64,000 bases of DNA from Hyphomicrobiales bacterium (GTDB lineage: Bacteria > Pseudomonadota > Alphaproteobacteria > Rhizobiales > Rhizobiaceae), in NCBI GenBank assembly GCA_900471485.1, contig UCEU01000033.1, positions 1 through 64,000 on the forward strand. The letters run 5' to 3'. Positions within the stretch are counted from its first letter, which is position 1; each line of letters opens with the position of its first letter. The notes beneath the pieces are model-generated. The model was given only the letters and a program-made list of their open reading frames with translations, was not told where the DNA came from and did no database searches. Below, piece after piece: positions 52,787 through 60,633 of the stretch. A program made the translations under genes and the position numbers.

Positions 52787-53782
52787 ATGGCAGACCCTGT
52801 AGCCGCCCTCGGCGAATTCGATTTCGCCGGAGATGATCATGTCGTTCCCTTTCAGGTCGAGGGCCTGGACGTGCGCGGTCGCGCCGTCCAGCTCGGCCCG
52901 ATGTTGGATACCATCCTTGAGCGTCACCACTATCCCGCGCCGGTCGCCCGTCTTCTGGCCGAAGTCATCGCGCTCACTGTCCTGCTCGGTACCTCGCTGA
53001 AGTTCGAAGGCAAGTTCACTGTCCAGACCAAGGGCGATGGCGCCGTCGACCTTCTCGTCGCAGATTTCTCGACGCCCGAGAACGTGCGCGCCTATGCGCG
53101 CTTCGACGAGGCGGAACTGGAAAAGGCTATTGCCGCGGGCAAGACCGAACCCGAACAGCTGCTCGGCAAGGGCATGCTGGCTTTCACCATCGACCAGGGC
53201 AAGTTTAGCCAGCCTTACCAGGGCATCGTGGCGCTCGATGGCGCGACGCTTGAAGACATCGCCGGCACCTACTTCCGCCAGTCGGAACAGATCCCGACCC
53301 GCGTGCGCCTTGCGGCTGCAGAGCTGTTCGACCGCGACGAAGCCGGCAAGCCGCGCCATCGCTGGCGGGCAGGGGGCCTCGTTGCCCAGTTCCTGCCCGA
53401 AGCGCCGGAGCGCATGCGCCAGCCGGATCTGCACGGTGGTGACGGCGATGAGGGTGAGGTCAGGCACACGGAAGACGATGCCTGGTCAGAAGCCCGTTCG
53501 CTGGTCGAAACCATCGATGCCGACGAGCTCACGGATCCGCAGGTCGGCACCGAGCGCCTGCTCTACCGGCTGTTCCACGAGCGCGGCGTGCGGGTCTACG
53601 AACCGCGCGCGGTCTTCGACCGTTGCAGCTGCTCGCGCGAGAAGATCAAGGGCGTGCTGAAGGGCTTTTCCGCCGAGGAGATTGAGGCCAGCGAAGAAGA
53701 CGGCACGATCTCGGTCACCTGCGAGTTCTGCTCTACGACCTATCGTTACGAGGTCGAGGAAGTCGCTTCGGCGGCGGAGTGA
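52787..53782 (+). CDS. hslO: Redox-regulated chaperone Hsp33
   Basis: 331 residues. N-terminal chaperone domain (HHYPAPVARLLAEVIALTVLLGTSLKFEGKFTVQTKGDGAVDLLVADF) and C-terminal zinc switch with CxC (DRCSCSREKIKGVL) and CxxC (VTCEFCSTTY). Oxidation of the four cysteines releases zinc and activates holdase function. Longer than E. coli Hsp33 (292) by internal acidic insertions. AGGAG lies ahead of the ATG. Confidence 0.95.
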   Translation: MADPVAALGEFDFAGDDHVVPFQVEGLDVRGRAVQLGPMLDTILERHHYPAPVARLLAEVIALTVLLGTSLKFEGKFTVQTKGDGAVDLLVADFSTPENVRAYARFDEAELEKAIAAGKTEPEQLLGKGMLAFTIDQGKFSQPYQGIVALDGATLEDIAGTYFRQSEQIPTRVRLAAAELFDRDEAGKPRHRWRAGGLVAQFLPEAPERMRQPDLHGGDGDEGEVRHTEDDAWSEARSLVETIDADELTDPQVGTERLLYRLFHERGVRVYEPRAVFDRCSCSREKIKGVLKGFSAEEIEASEEDGTISVTCEFCSTTYRYEVEEVASAAE

Positions 53783-53803
53783 TCCTCACCGTTCAATGGA
53801 TAG

Positions 53804-54196
53804 CTAGTTGAGAACCCTCAACAGCCCGGGTGAATCAAGCGAGAAGGCGGGAATTTCGACATCGAAAATCTCGCCTTCGTTCGTTTCCATCTGGTAGTGG
53901 CCGAACATCAGGCCGGAAGGCGTGTCCAGCGGGCAGCCCGAGGAATATTCGTAGGTGTCGCCCGGCTCCAGCGTCGGCTGTTCGCCCACGACGCCGGCGC
54001 CCATCACTTCGTCGACGATGCCGTTCTGGTCGGTGATGTTCCAGTAGCGGTTCACCAGCTTCACGGTCATGTCGGAATTGTTGCTGATGACGATCTTGTA
54101 GCCCCAGACATAGCGGTCGTCTTCCGGATCGGATTGCTCCTCCAGATAAAAGGGCTCGACGACGACTTCAATCTCTCGTGTGAGGGCGCGGTACAT
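53804..54196 (-). CDS. apaG: ApaG protein
   Basis: 130 residues, immunoglobulin-like ApaG/DUF525 fold: VWGYKIVISNNSDMTVKLVNRYWNITDQNG and GEQPTLEPGDTYEYSSGCPLDTPSGLMFGHYQM. Often next to apaH in gammaproteobacteria; here between hslO and metZ. Biochemical role not firmly known. Starts downstream of metZ on the same strand but 208 bases away. Confidence 0.93.
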   Translation of the reverse strand: MYRALTREIEVVVEPFYLEEQSDPEDDRYVWGYKIVISNNSDMTVKLVNRYWNITDQNGIVDEVMGAGVVGEQPTLEPGDTYEYSSGCPLDTPSGLMFGHYQMETNEGEIFDVEIPAFSLDSPGLLRVLN

Positions 54197-54365
54197 GCCT
54201 ACACCATAATAAAAATACGTTACTGGTATCTTATAAGAGGTAGATCAGGTCAATAAAGCCGGCTCGAATCGGCACTCAATTGGCTGCAATGATGAAATTT
54301 TCGCGTATTAAGGCTAATTTCAGACCAGTTTAACGCGAGTCGCGGGTAGTTTTGCGCGTATAAAT

Positions 54366-54395
54366 GCCGGTCGGATCGCGGACGACCCGACCGGC
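54366..54395 (-). terminator. Terminator of metZ
   Basis: GCCGGTCGG (54366-54374) pairs with CCGACCGGC (54387-54395). On the minus strand ATTTATA follows. It lies ten bases beyond the metZ stop. Confidence 0.6.
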
Positions 54396-54404
54396 TAGTC
54401 TTGC

Positions 54405-55589
54405 TCAAGCCTTGATCTTCGACAGCGCGTGCGCGAAATCCTCGATCAGGTCGTCGGTATCCTCGATGCCGGCCGACAGGCGCACGGTCCCCGGCGAGAT
54501 GCCGAGCTCGGCGCGTGCCTCGTCCGTCAGGTTCTTGTGCGTCGTGGTCGCCGGATGCGTGATCAGGCTCTTCGCGTCGCCGAGATTGTTTGAGATCTTG
54601 ACGATATCAAGCGCGTTCTGCAGCGCGAACGCCGCTTCCTTGCCGCCCTTGAGCTCGATCGCCACCAGCGTCGAGCCGCCCCTCATCTGGCGGGCGACGA
54701 TATCGGCCTGCGGATGGTCCTTGCGGCCCGGATAAATGACCTTGGCGACCTGCTTCTGCTCGGCCAGGAAGTCGGCGATCTTGCTCGCGTTCTCGGTCTG
54801 CTGCTTGACACGCAGCGGTAGCGTCTCGAGGCCCTTGAGAAGCGTCCAGGAGGTGAAGGGAGACATCGCCGGACCGGTGTGGCGATAGTAGTCCTGCAGG
54901 TGCTCGGTTACCCACTCCTTGTCGGAAAGGATGACGCCGCCCAGGCTGCGGCCCTGGCCGTCGATATGCTTGGTGGCAGAGTAGACGACGATATGGGCGC
55001 CGAGCTCCAGCGGCTTCTGGAAAATCGGCGTTGCGAACACGTTATCGACCACGACCTTGGCGCCGATCTGGTTGGCGAGCTTGGCGACACCGGCGATATC
55101 GACCACTTCGAGCGTCGGGTTCGTCGGGCTTTCGAGGAAGAATACCTTGGTGTTCGGGCGGATCGCCTTTTCCCAGTTCTCCAGGTGGCGGCCATCGACC
55201 AGCGTGCATTCGATGCCGTATTTCGGCGCCAGCGTCTCGACAACCCAGCGGCAGGAACCGAACAGCGCGCGCGCAGCAACGATGTGATCGCCTGCCTTCA
55301 CCTGGCAGAGAATGGCGGCTGCGACTGCGGCCATGCCCGATGCGGTGGCGCGGGCTTCTTCCGCACCTTCCATGGCGCACATGCGCTTCTCGAACATGTC
55401 GTTGGTGGGGCTACCGTAGCGGGCGTAGATATAGCCTTCGGTCTCACCCTTGAAGCGTGCCTCGGCCGCTTCCGCGCTGTCGTAGACGAAGCCCTGCGTC
55501 AGGTAGATCGCCTCGGAGGTTTCGCCATACTGCGAGCGCAGCGTTCCGCCGTGGACCAGTTGGGTTGCCGGGCGCCAGGTCTTGCTCAT
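54405..55589 (-). CDS. metZ: O-succinylhomoserine sulfhydrylase
   Basis: 394 residues, Cys/Met-metabolism PLP family. TQLVHGGTLRSQYGETSEAIYLTQGFVYDSAEAAEARF is the MetZ N-terminus; the PLP-lysine segment is VYSATKHIDGQGRSLGGVIL. It makes homocysteine from O-succinylhomoserine and sulfide. The SAM-II riboswitch 20 bases upstream of the ATG confirms the methionine assignment. Ribosome site weak (GTGGTG). Confidence 0.93.
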   Translation of the reverse strand: MSKTWRPATQLVHGGTLRSQYGETSEAIYLTQGFVYDSAEAAEARFKGETEGYIYARYGSPTNDMFEKRMCAMEGAEEARATASGMAAVAAAILCQVKAGDHIVAARALFGSCRWVVETLAPKYGIECTLVDGRHLENWEKAIRPNTKVFFLESPTNPTLEVVDIAGVAKLANQIGAKVVVDNVFATPIFQKPLELGAHIVVYSATKHIDGQGRSLGGVILSDKEWVTEHLQDYYRHTGPAMSPFTSWTLLKGLETLPLRVKQQTENASKIADFLAEQKQVAKVIYPGRKDHPQADIVARQMRGGSTLVAIELKGGKEAAFALQNALDIVKISNNLGDAKSLITHPATTTHKNLTDEARAELGISPGTVRLSAGIEDTDDLIEDFAHALSKIKA

Positions 55590-55609
55590 GAATCACCACT
55601 TTCAAACAC

Positions 55610-55704
55610 AAAAAAACCGGCCGCGAATGCAGACCGGTTTCAACCCGGTCTATTTAGCCACTTGTTTAACGTGGCTGCAAGCCGACCGGCCAAATCACCA
55701 CGGG
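55610..55704 (-). promoter_or_regulatory. SAM-II riboswitch with terminator, controlling metZ
   Basis: Minus-strand leader. Stem P1 is CGTGG/CCACG, enclosing GTGATTT and CTTGCAG, followed by TTAAACAAG and GGCTAAATAG: the SAM-II (metA) consensus. Loop bases CCGGTC (complement of 55684-55689) can pair with GACCGG (complement of 55645-55650) as the pseudoknot. That GACCGG otherwise pairs with the next ACCGGTCT as antiterminator; if taken by the pseudoknot, AAACCGG and CCGGTTT (55634-55640 and 55614-55620) form a terminator ending in a T-run. High SAM should stop metZ transcription. Confidence 0.9.
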
Positions 55705-55784
55705 ATAAAGCTGCAATACTGCCGTTGCGTGCTTGCGTCAATTCCTCGATTTTGGTTTTGTCTGCGGCAAATTATGGATGGGGC

Positions 55785-56879
55785 ATGATGGCTCGCGAAA
55801 CAGGAATATTGGCAGACCGCGCGATCGCTGCGTTGTTTGAAACGGGGCGGCTGATTTCCGAGCGCGATCTCGACAGCGACCAGATCCAACCGGCAAGCCT
55901 TGATCTGCGCCTCGGCGCCAAGGCATTCCGCGTCCGCGCCAGCTTCATGCCTGGCCCGAACAGCCTCGTTTCCGACAAGCTCGACCGCCTGAAGCTGCAT
56001 GTCGTCGACCTCAGCGAGGGCGCGGTGCTGGAGACCGGCTGCGTCTATATCGTCCCTCTGATGGAGCGCCTCGATCTGCCGGCCGATATGTCGGCCTCGG
56101 CCAATCCGAAAAGCTCGACCGGCCGCCTCGATATCTTCACCCGCGTCATCACCGATTACGCGCAGGAATTCGACAAGATCCCGGCAGGCTATTCCGGCCC
56201 GCTCTATCTCGAGATCTCGCCGCGCACCTTCCCGATTGTCGTGCGTCGCGGCTCGCGCTTGTCGCAGATCCGCTTCCGTGTCGGCCAGTCGCTCCTCGGC
56301 GAGCCGGAACTGCTGGCGCTGCACGATGCCGAGACGCTGGTGGCAAGCACGAAGCCGAACGTTTCCGGCGGCGGCATCGCGCTGTCGATCGACCTTGCCG
56401 GCGACAAGGACGGACTGATCGGCTATCGCGGCAAGCACCACACAGCCGTCGTCGACGTCGACAAGAAGGCCCAGCATGACATCTTCGATTTCTGGGAGCC
56501 GATCTACAGCCGTGGCCGCAACGAACTGATCCTCGATCCCGATGAATTCTACATCCTCGTCTCGCGCGAAGCGGTCCACGTGCCGCCGCACTACGCCGCC
56601 GAGATGACGCCGTTCGACCCGCTGGTCGGCGAATTCCGCGTCCACTACGCCGGCTTCTTCGACCCCGGCTTCGGCCACGCCCCCGCTGGCGGCCGCGGCA
56701 GCCGCGCCGTCCTCGAAGTTCGTAGCCACGAGGTTCCCTTCATTCTCGAAGACGGCCAGATCGTCGGCCGCCTGATCTACGAGCACATGCAGGAACACCC
56801 CGAAAGCCTCTACGGCACCGGCCTCGGCTCGAACTACCAGGCCCAGGGCCTGAAACTCTCCAAGCACTTCCGCGTCTGA
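55785..56879 (+). CDS. dcd: 2'-deoxycytidine 5'-triphosphate deaminase, double-domain form
   Basis: 364 residues: two trimeric-dUTPase-like domains in one chain, the long form found in alphaproteobacteria (E. coli Dcd is 193). First domain: QIQPASLDLRLGAKAFRVRASFMPG, NPKSSTGRLDIFTRVITDY, GYSGPLYLEISPRTFPIVVRRGSRLSQIRF. Second domain from IALSIDLAGDKDGLIGYRGK to EVRSHEVPFILEDGQIVGRLIYEHM. It supplies dUTP for dTMP synthesis. Start at the tandem ATGATG 55785. Confidence 0.88.
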   Translation: MMARETGILADRAIAALFETGRLISERDLDSDQIQPASLDLRLGAKAFRVRASFMPGPNSLVSDKLDRLKLHVVDLSEGAVLETGCVYIVPLMERLDLPADMSASANPKSSTGRLDIFTRVITDYAQEFDKIPAGYSGPLYLEISPRTFPIVVRRGSRLSQIRFRVGQSLLGEPELLALHDAETLVASTKPNVSGGGIALSIDLAGDKDGLIGYRGKHHTAVVDVDKKAQHDIFDFWEPIYSRGRNELILDPDEFYILVSREAVHVPPHYAAEMTPFDPLVGEFRVHYAGFFDPGFGHAPAGGRGSRAVLEVRSHEVPFILEDGQIVGRLIYEHMQEHPESLYGTGLGSNYQAQGLKLSKHFRV

Positions 56880-56932
56880 CGCCTACGGGCCGCTTGACAC
56901 CGGCTCCCATCTGTTGGAAATCTTTGCCCGAC

Positions 56933-57006
56933 GCGGGTGTAGCTCAATGGTAGAGCAGCAGCTTCCCAAGCTGAATACGAGGGTTCGATTCCCTTCACCC
57001 GCTCCA
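56933..57006 (+). tRNA. tRNA-Gly (anticodon CCC)
   Basis: GCGGGTGTAGCTCAATGGT start, anticodon loop TTCCCAA, T-arm AGGGTTCGATTCCCT, acceptor CACCCGC with TCCA. Nearly identical in layout to E. coli tRNA-Gly(CCC). 74 bases with CCA. A TTGACA lies upstream at 56894. Confidence 0.94.
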
Positions 57007-57125
57007 TATCTCTCGTTGTAAGAGCCGGTAACAATTCATACCTAAGACATAGGTGACAACGCCGTGCCGAACGGGCTGCCGATGGCGGGCCATCGTTTTC
57101 CATCGCTTGGATATTTAGGCAATCA

Positions 57126-57776
57126 ATGAAGCATGCATATGTTTTGAGCTTTGGCGCAGAGGGAACGATGGCGCCTTTCGATTATGTTCCGCCAATTGAG
57201 GTGGTGCTTATCGCGCGGATCCTTCGCGATCTGGCAACCGAGGAAGAAATTCAATCGATTCCATCGTCGCAGAAGCTGGTAATGCAACATCCATTCCCGA
57301 TCGGGCGCATACCGATTGCTTTCGGCTATTGGGAGAGCATAAGGCACATCAGCCCATTTCTAAAAAACTATATTGAAGCACTGGAGCCGGGCGTTCATCG
57401 CTTCCTTCCGATTCACATTGAAAGTGAAGTGCCGATCAATGGCTCCCTCGAACACGGCATACACTACATTCTTCTGCCACCGCCGTTGATCGATTGTGTT
57501 GTTGTCGAGGAAACGCGCTTTAAGAAAGGCTATGGCCTTGAGGGCTGGGCAAAAGGCTTAAACGGCGTCGGCGGGGGCGGCTTGAGCGAAGGCGGTCCCT
57601 GCACTCTAAGAAGAGAAAGCATACACAGTAGGCACCTGTGGCGCACAAAACTGGGCAAGCGCTATTACACGATGGCATCCGACGAATTCTGGAGGGGCAT
57701 CTGCCACGAGCCACACGCGTGGGGTGCGCGCATTAAATGCACCATTTCCCCAAAGCACGACGTTCGGATCCATTAG
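57126..57776 (+). CDS. Hypothetical protein, possibly Imm11/DUF1629-type immunity protein
   Basis: 216 residues. The segment SPFLKNYIEALEPGVHRFLPIHI resembles the core of DUF1629/Imm11 immunity proteins (a pattern like LKDLLE..pG.hqFfPV), and SDEFWRGICHEPHAWGARIKC fits their C-terminal end. No signal peptide or membrane segment. Codon use is less GC-biased than neighbours (ATA, GTT, TTT and AAA are common). It lies 120 bases after tRNA-Gly, a typical insertion point for acquired DNA. No toxin gene is nearby. Family call is tentative. Confidence 0.55.
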   Translation: MKHAYVLSFGAEGTMAPFDYVPPIEVVLIARILRDLATEEEIQSIPSSQKLVMQHPFPIGRIPIAFGYWESIRHISPFLKNYIEALEPGVHRFLPIHIESEVPINGSLEHGIHYILLPPPLIDCVVVEETRFKKGYGLEGWAKGLNGVGGGGLSEGGPCTLRRESIHSRHLWRTKLGKRYYTMASDEFWRGICHEPHAWGARIKCTISPKHDVRIH

Positions 57777-57936
57777 TCGAAGCGTTTCAATGATTTATGT
57801 AAGCCGGTCGATCTGAACGCGTCAGGCGTTGCTAACCTTTCTCGAAGCACCTCAGCTCGGCAGACGGAGTGTTGGGGCGACGTTACTCCCCGAGTGACCA
57901 AGCAATATCGCCTTCGCCACCTCCCTTCGGATAATT

Positions 57937-57975
57937 GACAATCTTCTAATAAACATAGTTAATTTTTAACTATTC
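57937..57975 (+). promoter_or_regulatory. Promoter and palindrome ahead of the 62-residue protein gene
   Basis: TTGACA (57937-57942) with a GTTAAT-type -10 at 57960-57965. Overlapping the -10 is a perfect palindrome: ATAGTTAA (57957-57964), TTT, TTAACTAT (57968-57975). It could be an operator for a repressor. The stretch 57777-57936 holds nothing else I can name. Confidence 0.5.
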
Positions 57976-58039
57976 TCCGGTACCACGGAACGTAGACGGC
58001 CCCTTCGTCGTTGTCGGCATGATCAGGAGGAATAGCAGC

Positions 58040-58228
58040 ATGCTTTTGAAGATTTTCACGGCAAAGAGCGAGATCCGGGATTTTGGCGATACCGGCACCT
58101 ATGCGGATGGCTATTGCGCGCCCGAGACGATGAATGCGCGGGCGAAGCGCGATGACGACCGGTCTTCCTATGAGCGCGATTACGGACGGTCGCGCAAGGT
58201 GGAAGAGATTCCGCTCGGCTTTGCCTGA
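58040..58228 (+). CDS. Small hydrophilic protein, 62 residues
   Basis: MLLKIFTAKSEIRDFGDTG, then ADGYCAPETMNARAKRDDDRSSYERDYGRSRKVEEIPLGFA. Charged, Asp/Arg/Tyr-rich middle, one cysteine, no signal or membrane segment. AGGAGG lies nine bases ahead of the ATG at 58040; an in-frame ATG at 58019 has no site and would place AGGAGG inside the gene. Ends before a strong terminator. Role unknown; its own promoter and operator-like palindrome suggest a regulated gene. Confidence 0.65.
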   Translation: MLLKIFTAKSEIRDFGDTGTYADGYCAPETMNARAKRDDDRSSYERDYGRSRKVEEIPLGFA

Positions 58229-58320
58229 TTGGATTTCATCTTGCAGTGCTCGCCGCCCCAGCCTTGTCGATGGGGCTGGTGGATTTGCGATGACACGCAA
58301 CGTGGTGAATTCCGAGACTT

Positions 58321-58359
58321 AAACAGAAACGGGTGGCCTTGAGCCGCCCGTTTCTGTTT
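58321..58359. terminator. Long bidirectional terminator
   Basis: AAACAGAAACGGG-T-GGC (58321-58337) pairs with GCC-G-CCCGTTTCTGTTT (58343-58359), one mismatch, five-base loop. T-rich on both strands; serves the small protein gene and the converging chemoreceptor gene. Confidence 0.88.
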
Positions 58360-58376
58360 GTTGCAGTGTGACGGAC

Positions 58377-60401
58377 TCAGAATTCGGTCCAGTCCTCGTC
58401 CTTGTTGGCATTGGCGGGCTTTACATCCTTGCCGAACGCGCTGGCGAGCTTCTGGCCGAGAGCCAGTGCCGGCGACACCGTCGGGCGCGAGACCCCCGGC
58501 GTGGCGATGCGCACCGGCGCCTTACGGATGCTGACGGGCTTCGTCGCCGGGCGCGGGGAGGGAGCGGCCGGCGCAAGGTTCATCGGCCGGGCGCCGCCGC
58601 CCGTAGCGACGTTTTCGATCGCGCCGGACAGCTTGAACTGGTCGAGCAGGCCGTTCAGCGCTGCCGCTTCGGTCGCCAGCTTGTGGCTGGCGGCGGTGCT
58701 TTCCTCGACCATGGCGGCATTCTTCTGCGTGCCCTGGTCCATGGAGTTCACGGCCATGTTGATTTCCTGAAGTCCGATCGATTGCTCGCGTGCGGCCTCG
58801 GCGATGGCGTTGACGTGCCGGTTGACCTCCTGGACCTCCTCGACGATGGCATCGAGCGCCTTGCCGGTTTCGCCGACGAGCGCGACGCCGGCCTGCACAT
58901 GGTCGCCGGAAGTGGTGATCAGCGACTTGATCTCACGGGCGGCGGTTGCCGAACGCTGTGCGAGCTCGCGTACTTCCTGCGCAACGACGGCAAATCCCTT
59001 GCCGGCCTCACCGGCGCGTGCGGCCTCGACACCCGCGTTCAGCGCAAGCAGGTTGGTCTGGAAGGCGATGTCGTCGATCACCCCGATGATGTTGCCGATC
59101 TCGGCGGAGGATTTCTCGATATGCTCCATCGCGCCGACGGTCTTGCGCACCACGAGGCCGGATTTCTCAGCGCCATCACGCATGTGAACAACCAGTTCGC
59201 GGGCTTCCTCGGCGCGCCTGGAGGCATCCTTCACGGTCGTGGTGATCTGTTCCAGCGCCGCCGCGGTCTCCTCGACGGACGCCGCCTGCTGCTCGGTACG
59301 CTTGGACAGCTCATCGGCCGAAGAGCGGATTTCGGCCGAACCGGCGCTGATCGCGCGCGCATTGGCGCCGACTGTCAGCATCGTTTCGTTCAGCCGGTGG
59401 ATCGAATTGTTGAAGTCCAGGCGCAGGCTGTCGAGATCGCCGGTAAAGGCAACCTTGATCTCGGATGCCAGATCGCCGGAGGCGAGCCGGCGCAGGCCAT
59501 CGCCCAGCGCGCTGACGGCACGCGAGAGATCGGCGGCTTCGGTTGCGCGCTGCGCTTCGTTCTCGCGCCGCTCGCTGTCGCTGATCGTCCGGTTCTTAAC
59601 GGCCTCTTCTTCGAGGCGCGCGCGTTCGATCGCATTGTCGCGGAAGACCGCTACGGTGCCGGCCATCGCGCCGATCTCGTCGCGGCGGTCGAGCCCGTCG
59701 ATCGCGCTGCCGGTGTCTCCATGGGCAAGCCCGGTCATGCGTTCGCGCAAGCGGGCCATCGGTCCGGCGATACCGGCCTGGGCGATCCAGACGCTGAGGC
59801 CGATCGCGCCGAGAACGGCGATGCCGATGAGGGCGAGGGAAAGCGTAATCCAGCCGTTGACCGTCTCCGAGACCGCGTCGCCGCCGTCGTTCAGCAGCGC
59901 CATCAGCGCGTCGTTGTTGGCGATCATCTTCGGCGTCACGGTACCGAGCTTGTTGTTGAGCAGGTTGGCCGCGAGTTGGGCTCCGGCGCTGTCTCCTGCC
60001 TTCGCAAGCTGGATCACGCGCGCCGAAAGCGCCTCCATCTCGTCGATGCCGGCGAGAATGTCGTCGATCGCGGGCTTACGGCTGGGAACCAGCGAGGCGG
60101 CCTGTTCAAGCCGCTCGCGCGCCTGCGGCATCTTGCTGGGTGCGGCGATCGCGGCATTGAAGGCCGGCGTATCCGGCTTCAGCCCGGCGATCACGGTTGT
60201 CTGCAGCACGGCGGCCGTCGCCGATGCGCTGGCGCGCGATGCCTGCATGGCGGCAAGCGCCTCGTGATCGATGAAGGCGCTGTAGGTGGCGTCGGCCTGG
60301 CGCAGTTCGGTGATGAGCACAAGCATGCCCGCCACGGAGATGAGCCCGAGAAGGGCGACGACGGAGATGATCTTGGTGCGAATTCGAAGATGTTTCAGCA
60401 T
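58377..60401 (-). CDS. Methyl-accepting chemotaxis protein
   Basis: 674 residues. Membrane helix 1 near residues 8-30 (IRTKIISVVALLGLISVAGMLVLITEL), an alpha-helical periplasmic domain to about 175, helix 2 (LSLALIGIAVLGAIGLSVWIA), HAMP plus a second HAMP-like unit, then the signalling domain with hairpin tip IDDIAFQTNLLALNAGVEAARAGEAGKGFAVVAQEVRELAQRS. It ends DEDWTEF, a WxxF-type tether for CheR/CheB. ATG 60401 begins MLKHLRIRTK. No chemotaxis genes adjoin it, so it is an orphan receptor of unknown ligand. Confidence 0.9.
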   Translation of the reverse strand: MLKHLRIRTKIISVVALLGLISVAGMLVLITELRQADATYSAFIDHEALAAMQASRASASATAAVLQTTVIAGLKPDTPAFNAAIAAPSKMPQARERLEQAASLVPSRKPAIDDILAGIDEMEALSARVIQLAKAGDSAGAQLAANLLNNKLGTVTPKMIANNDALMALLNDGGDAVSETVNGWITLSLALIGIAVLGAIGLSVWIAQAGIAGPMARLRERMTGLAHGDTGSAIDGLDRRDEIGAMAGTVAVFRDNAIERARLEEEAVKNRTISDSERRENEAQRATEAADLSRAVSALGDGLRRLASGDLASEIKVAFTGDLDSLRLDFNNSIHRLNETMLTVGANARAISAGSAEIRSSADELSKRTEQQAASVEETAAALEQITTTVKDASRRAEEARELVVHMRDGAEKSGLVVRKTVGAMEHIEKSSAEIGNIIGVIDDIAFQTNLLALNAGVEAARAGEAGKGFAVVAQEVRELAQRSATAAREIKSLITTSGDHVQAGVALVGETGKALDAIVEEVQEVNRHVNAIAEAAREQSIGLQEINMAVNSMDQGTQKNAAMVEESTAASHKLATEAAALNGLLDQFKLSGAIENVATGGGARPMNLAPAAPSPRPATKPVSIRKAPVRIATPGVSRPTVSPALALGQKLASAFGKDVKPANANKDEDWTEF

Positions 60402-60633
60402 GAGTGTTCCAGTGGCGGCATCCGGCCGGCCGGGATCGGTCTTGAAGCATGGCATCACGCAGCGCGCGACAGGGCGGGAAATGCCTCGAAAGGCCCGACA
60501 TATCGCGCATCATGCGTCCGGCGGGCGCCGCGTCGTCTTCGGGGAGTAGAAGAGGATATTGCTTAAGGCGAGCCTAACGCCAGCGCCTCTGCTCTTCAAA
60601 AATCTGTGGGTTTCGCGAAGCGTGCGAAAAGGT

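Noticed and set aside
54879..55784. Rightward extension of the dCTP deaminase gene by 302 codons
   Set aside because: It runs antisense to metZ and through the SAM-II leader; the enzyme's conserved N-terminus begins at 55785.
56933..57776. tRNA-Gly as the attachment site of a mobile island
   Set aside because: I found no duplicate of the tRNA 3' end nearby and no integrase; only one atypical gene follows.
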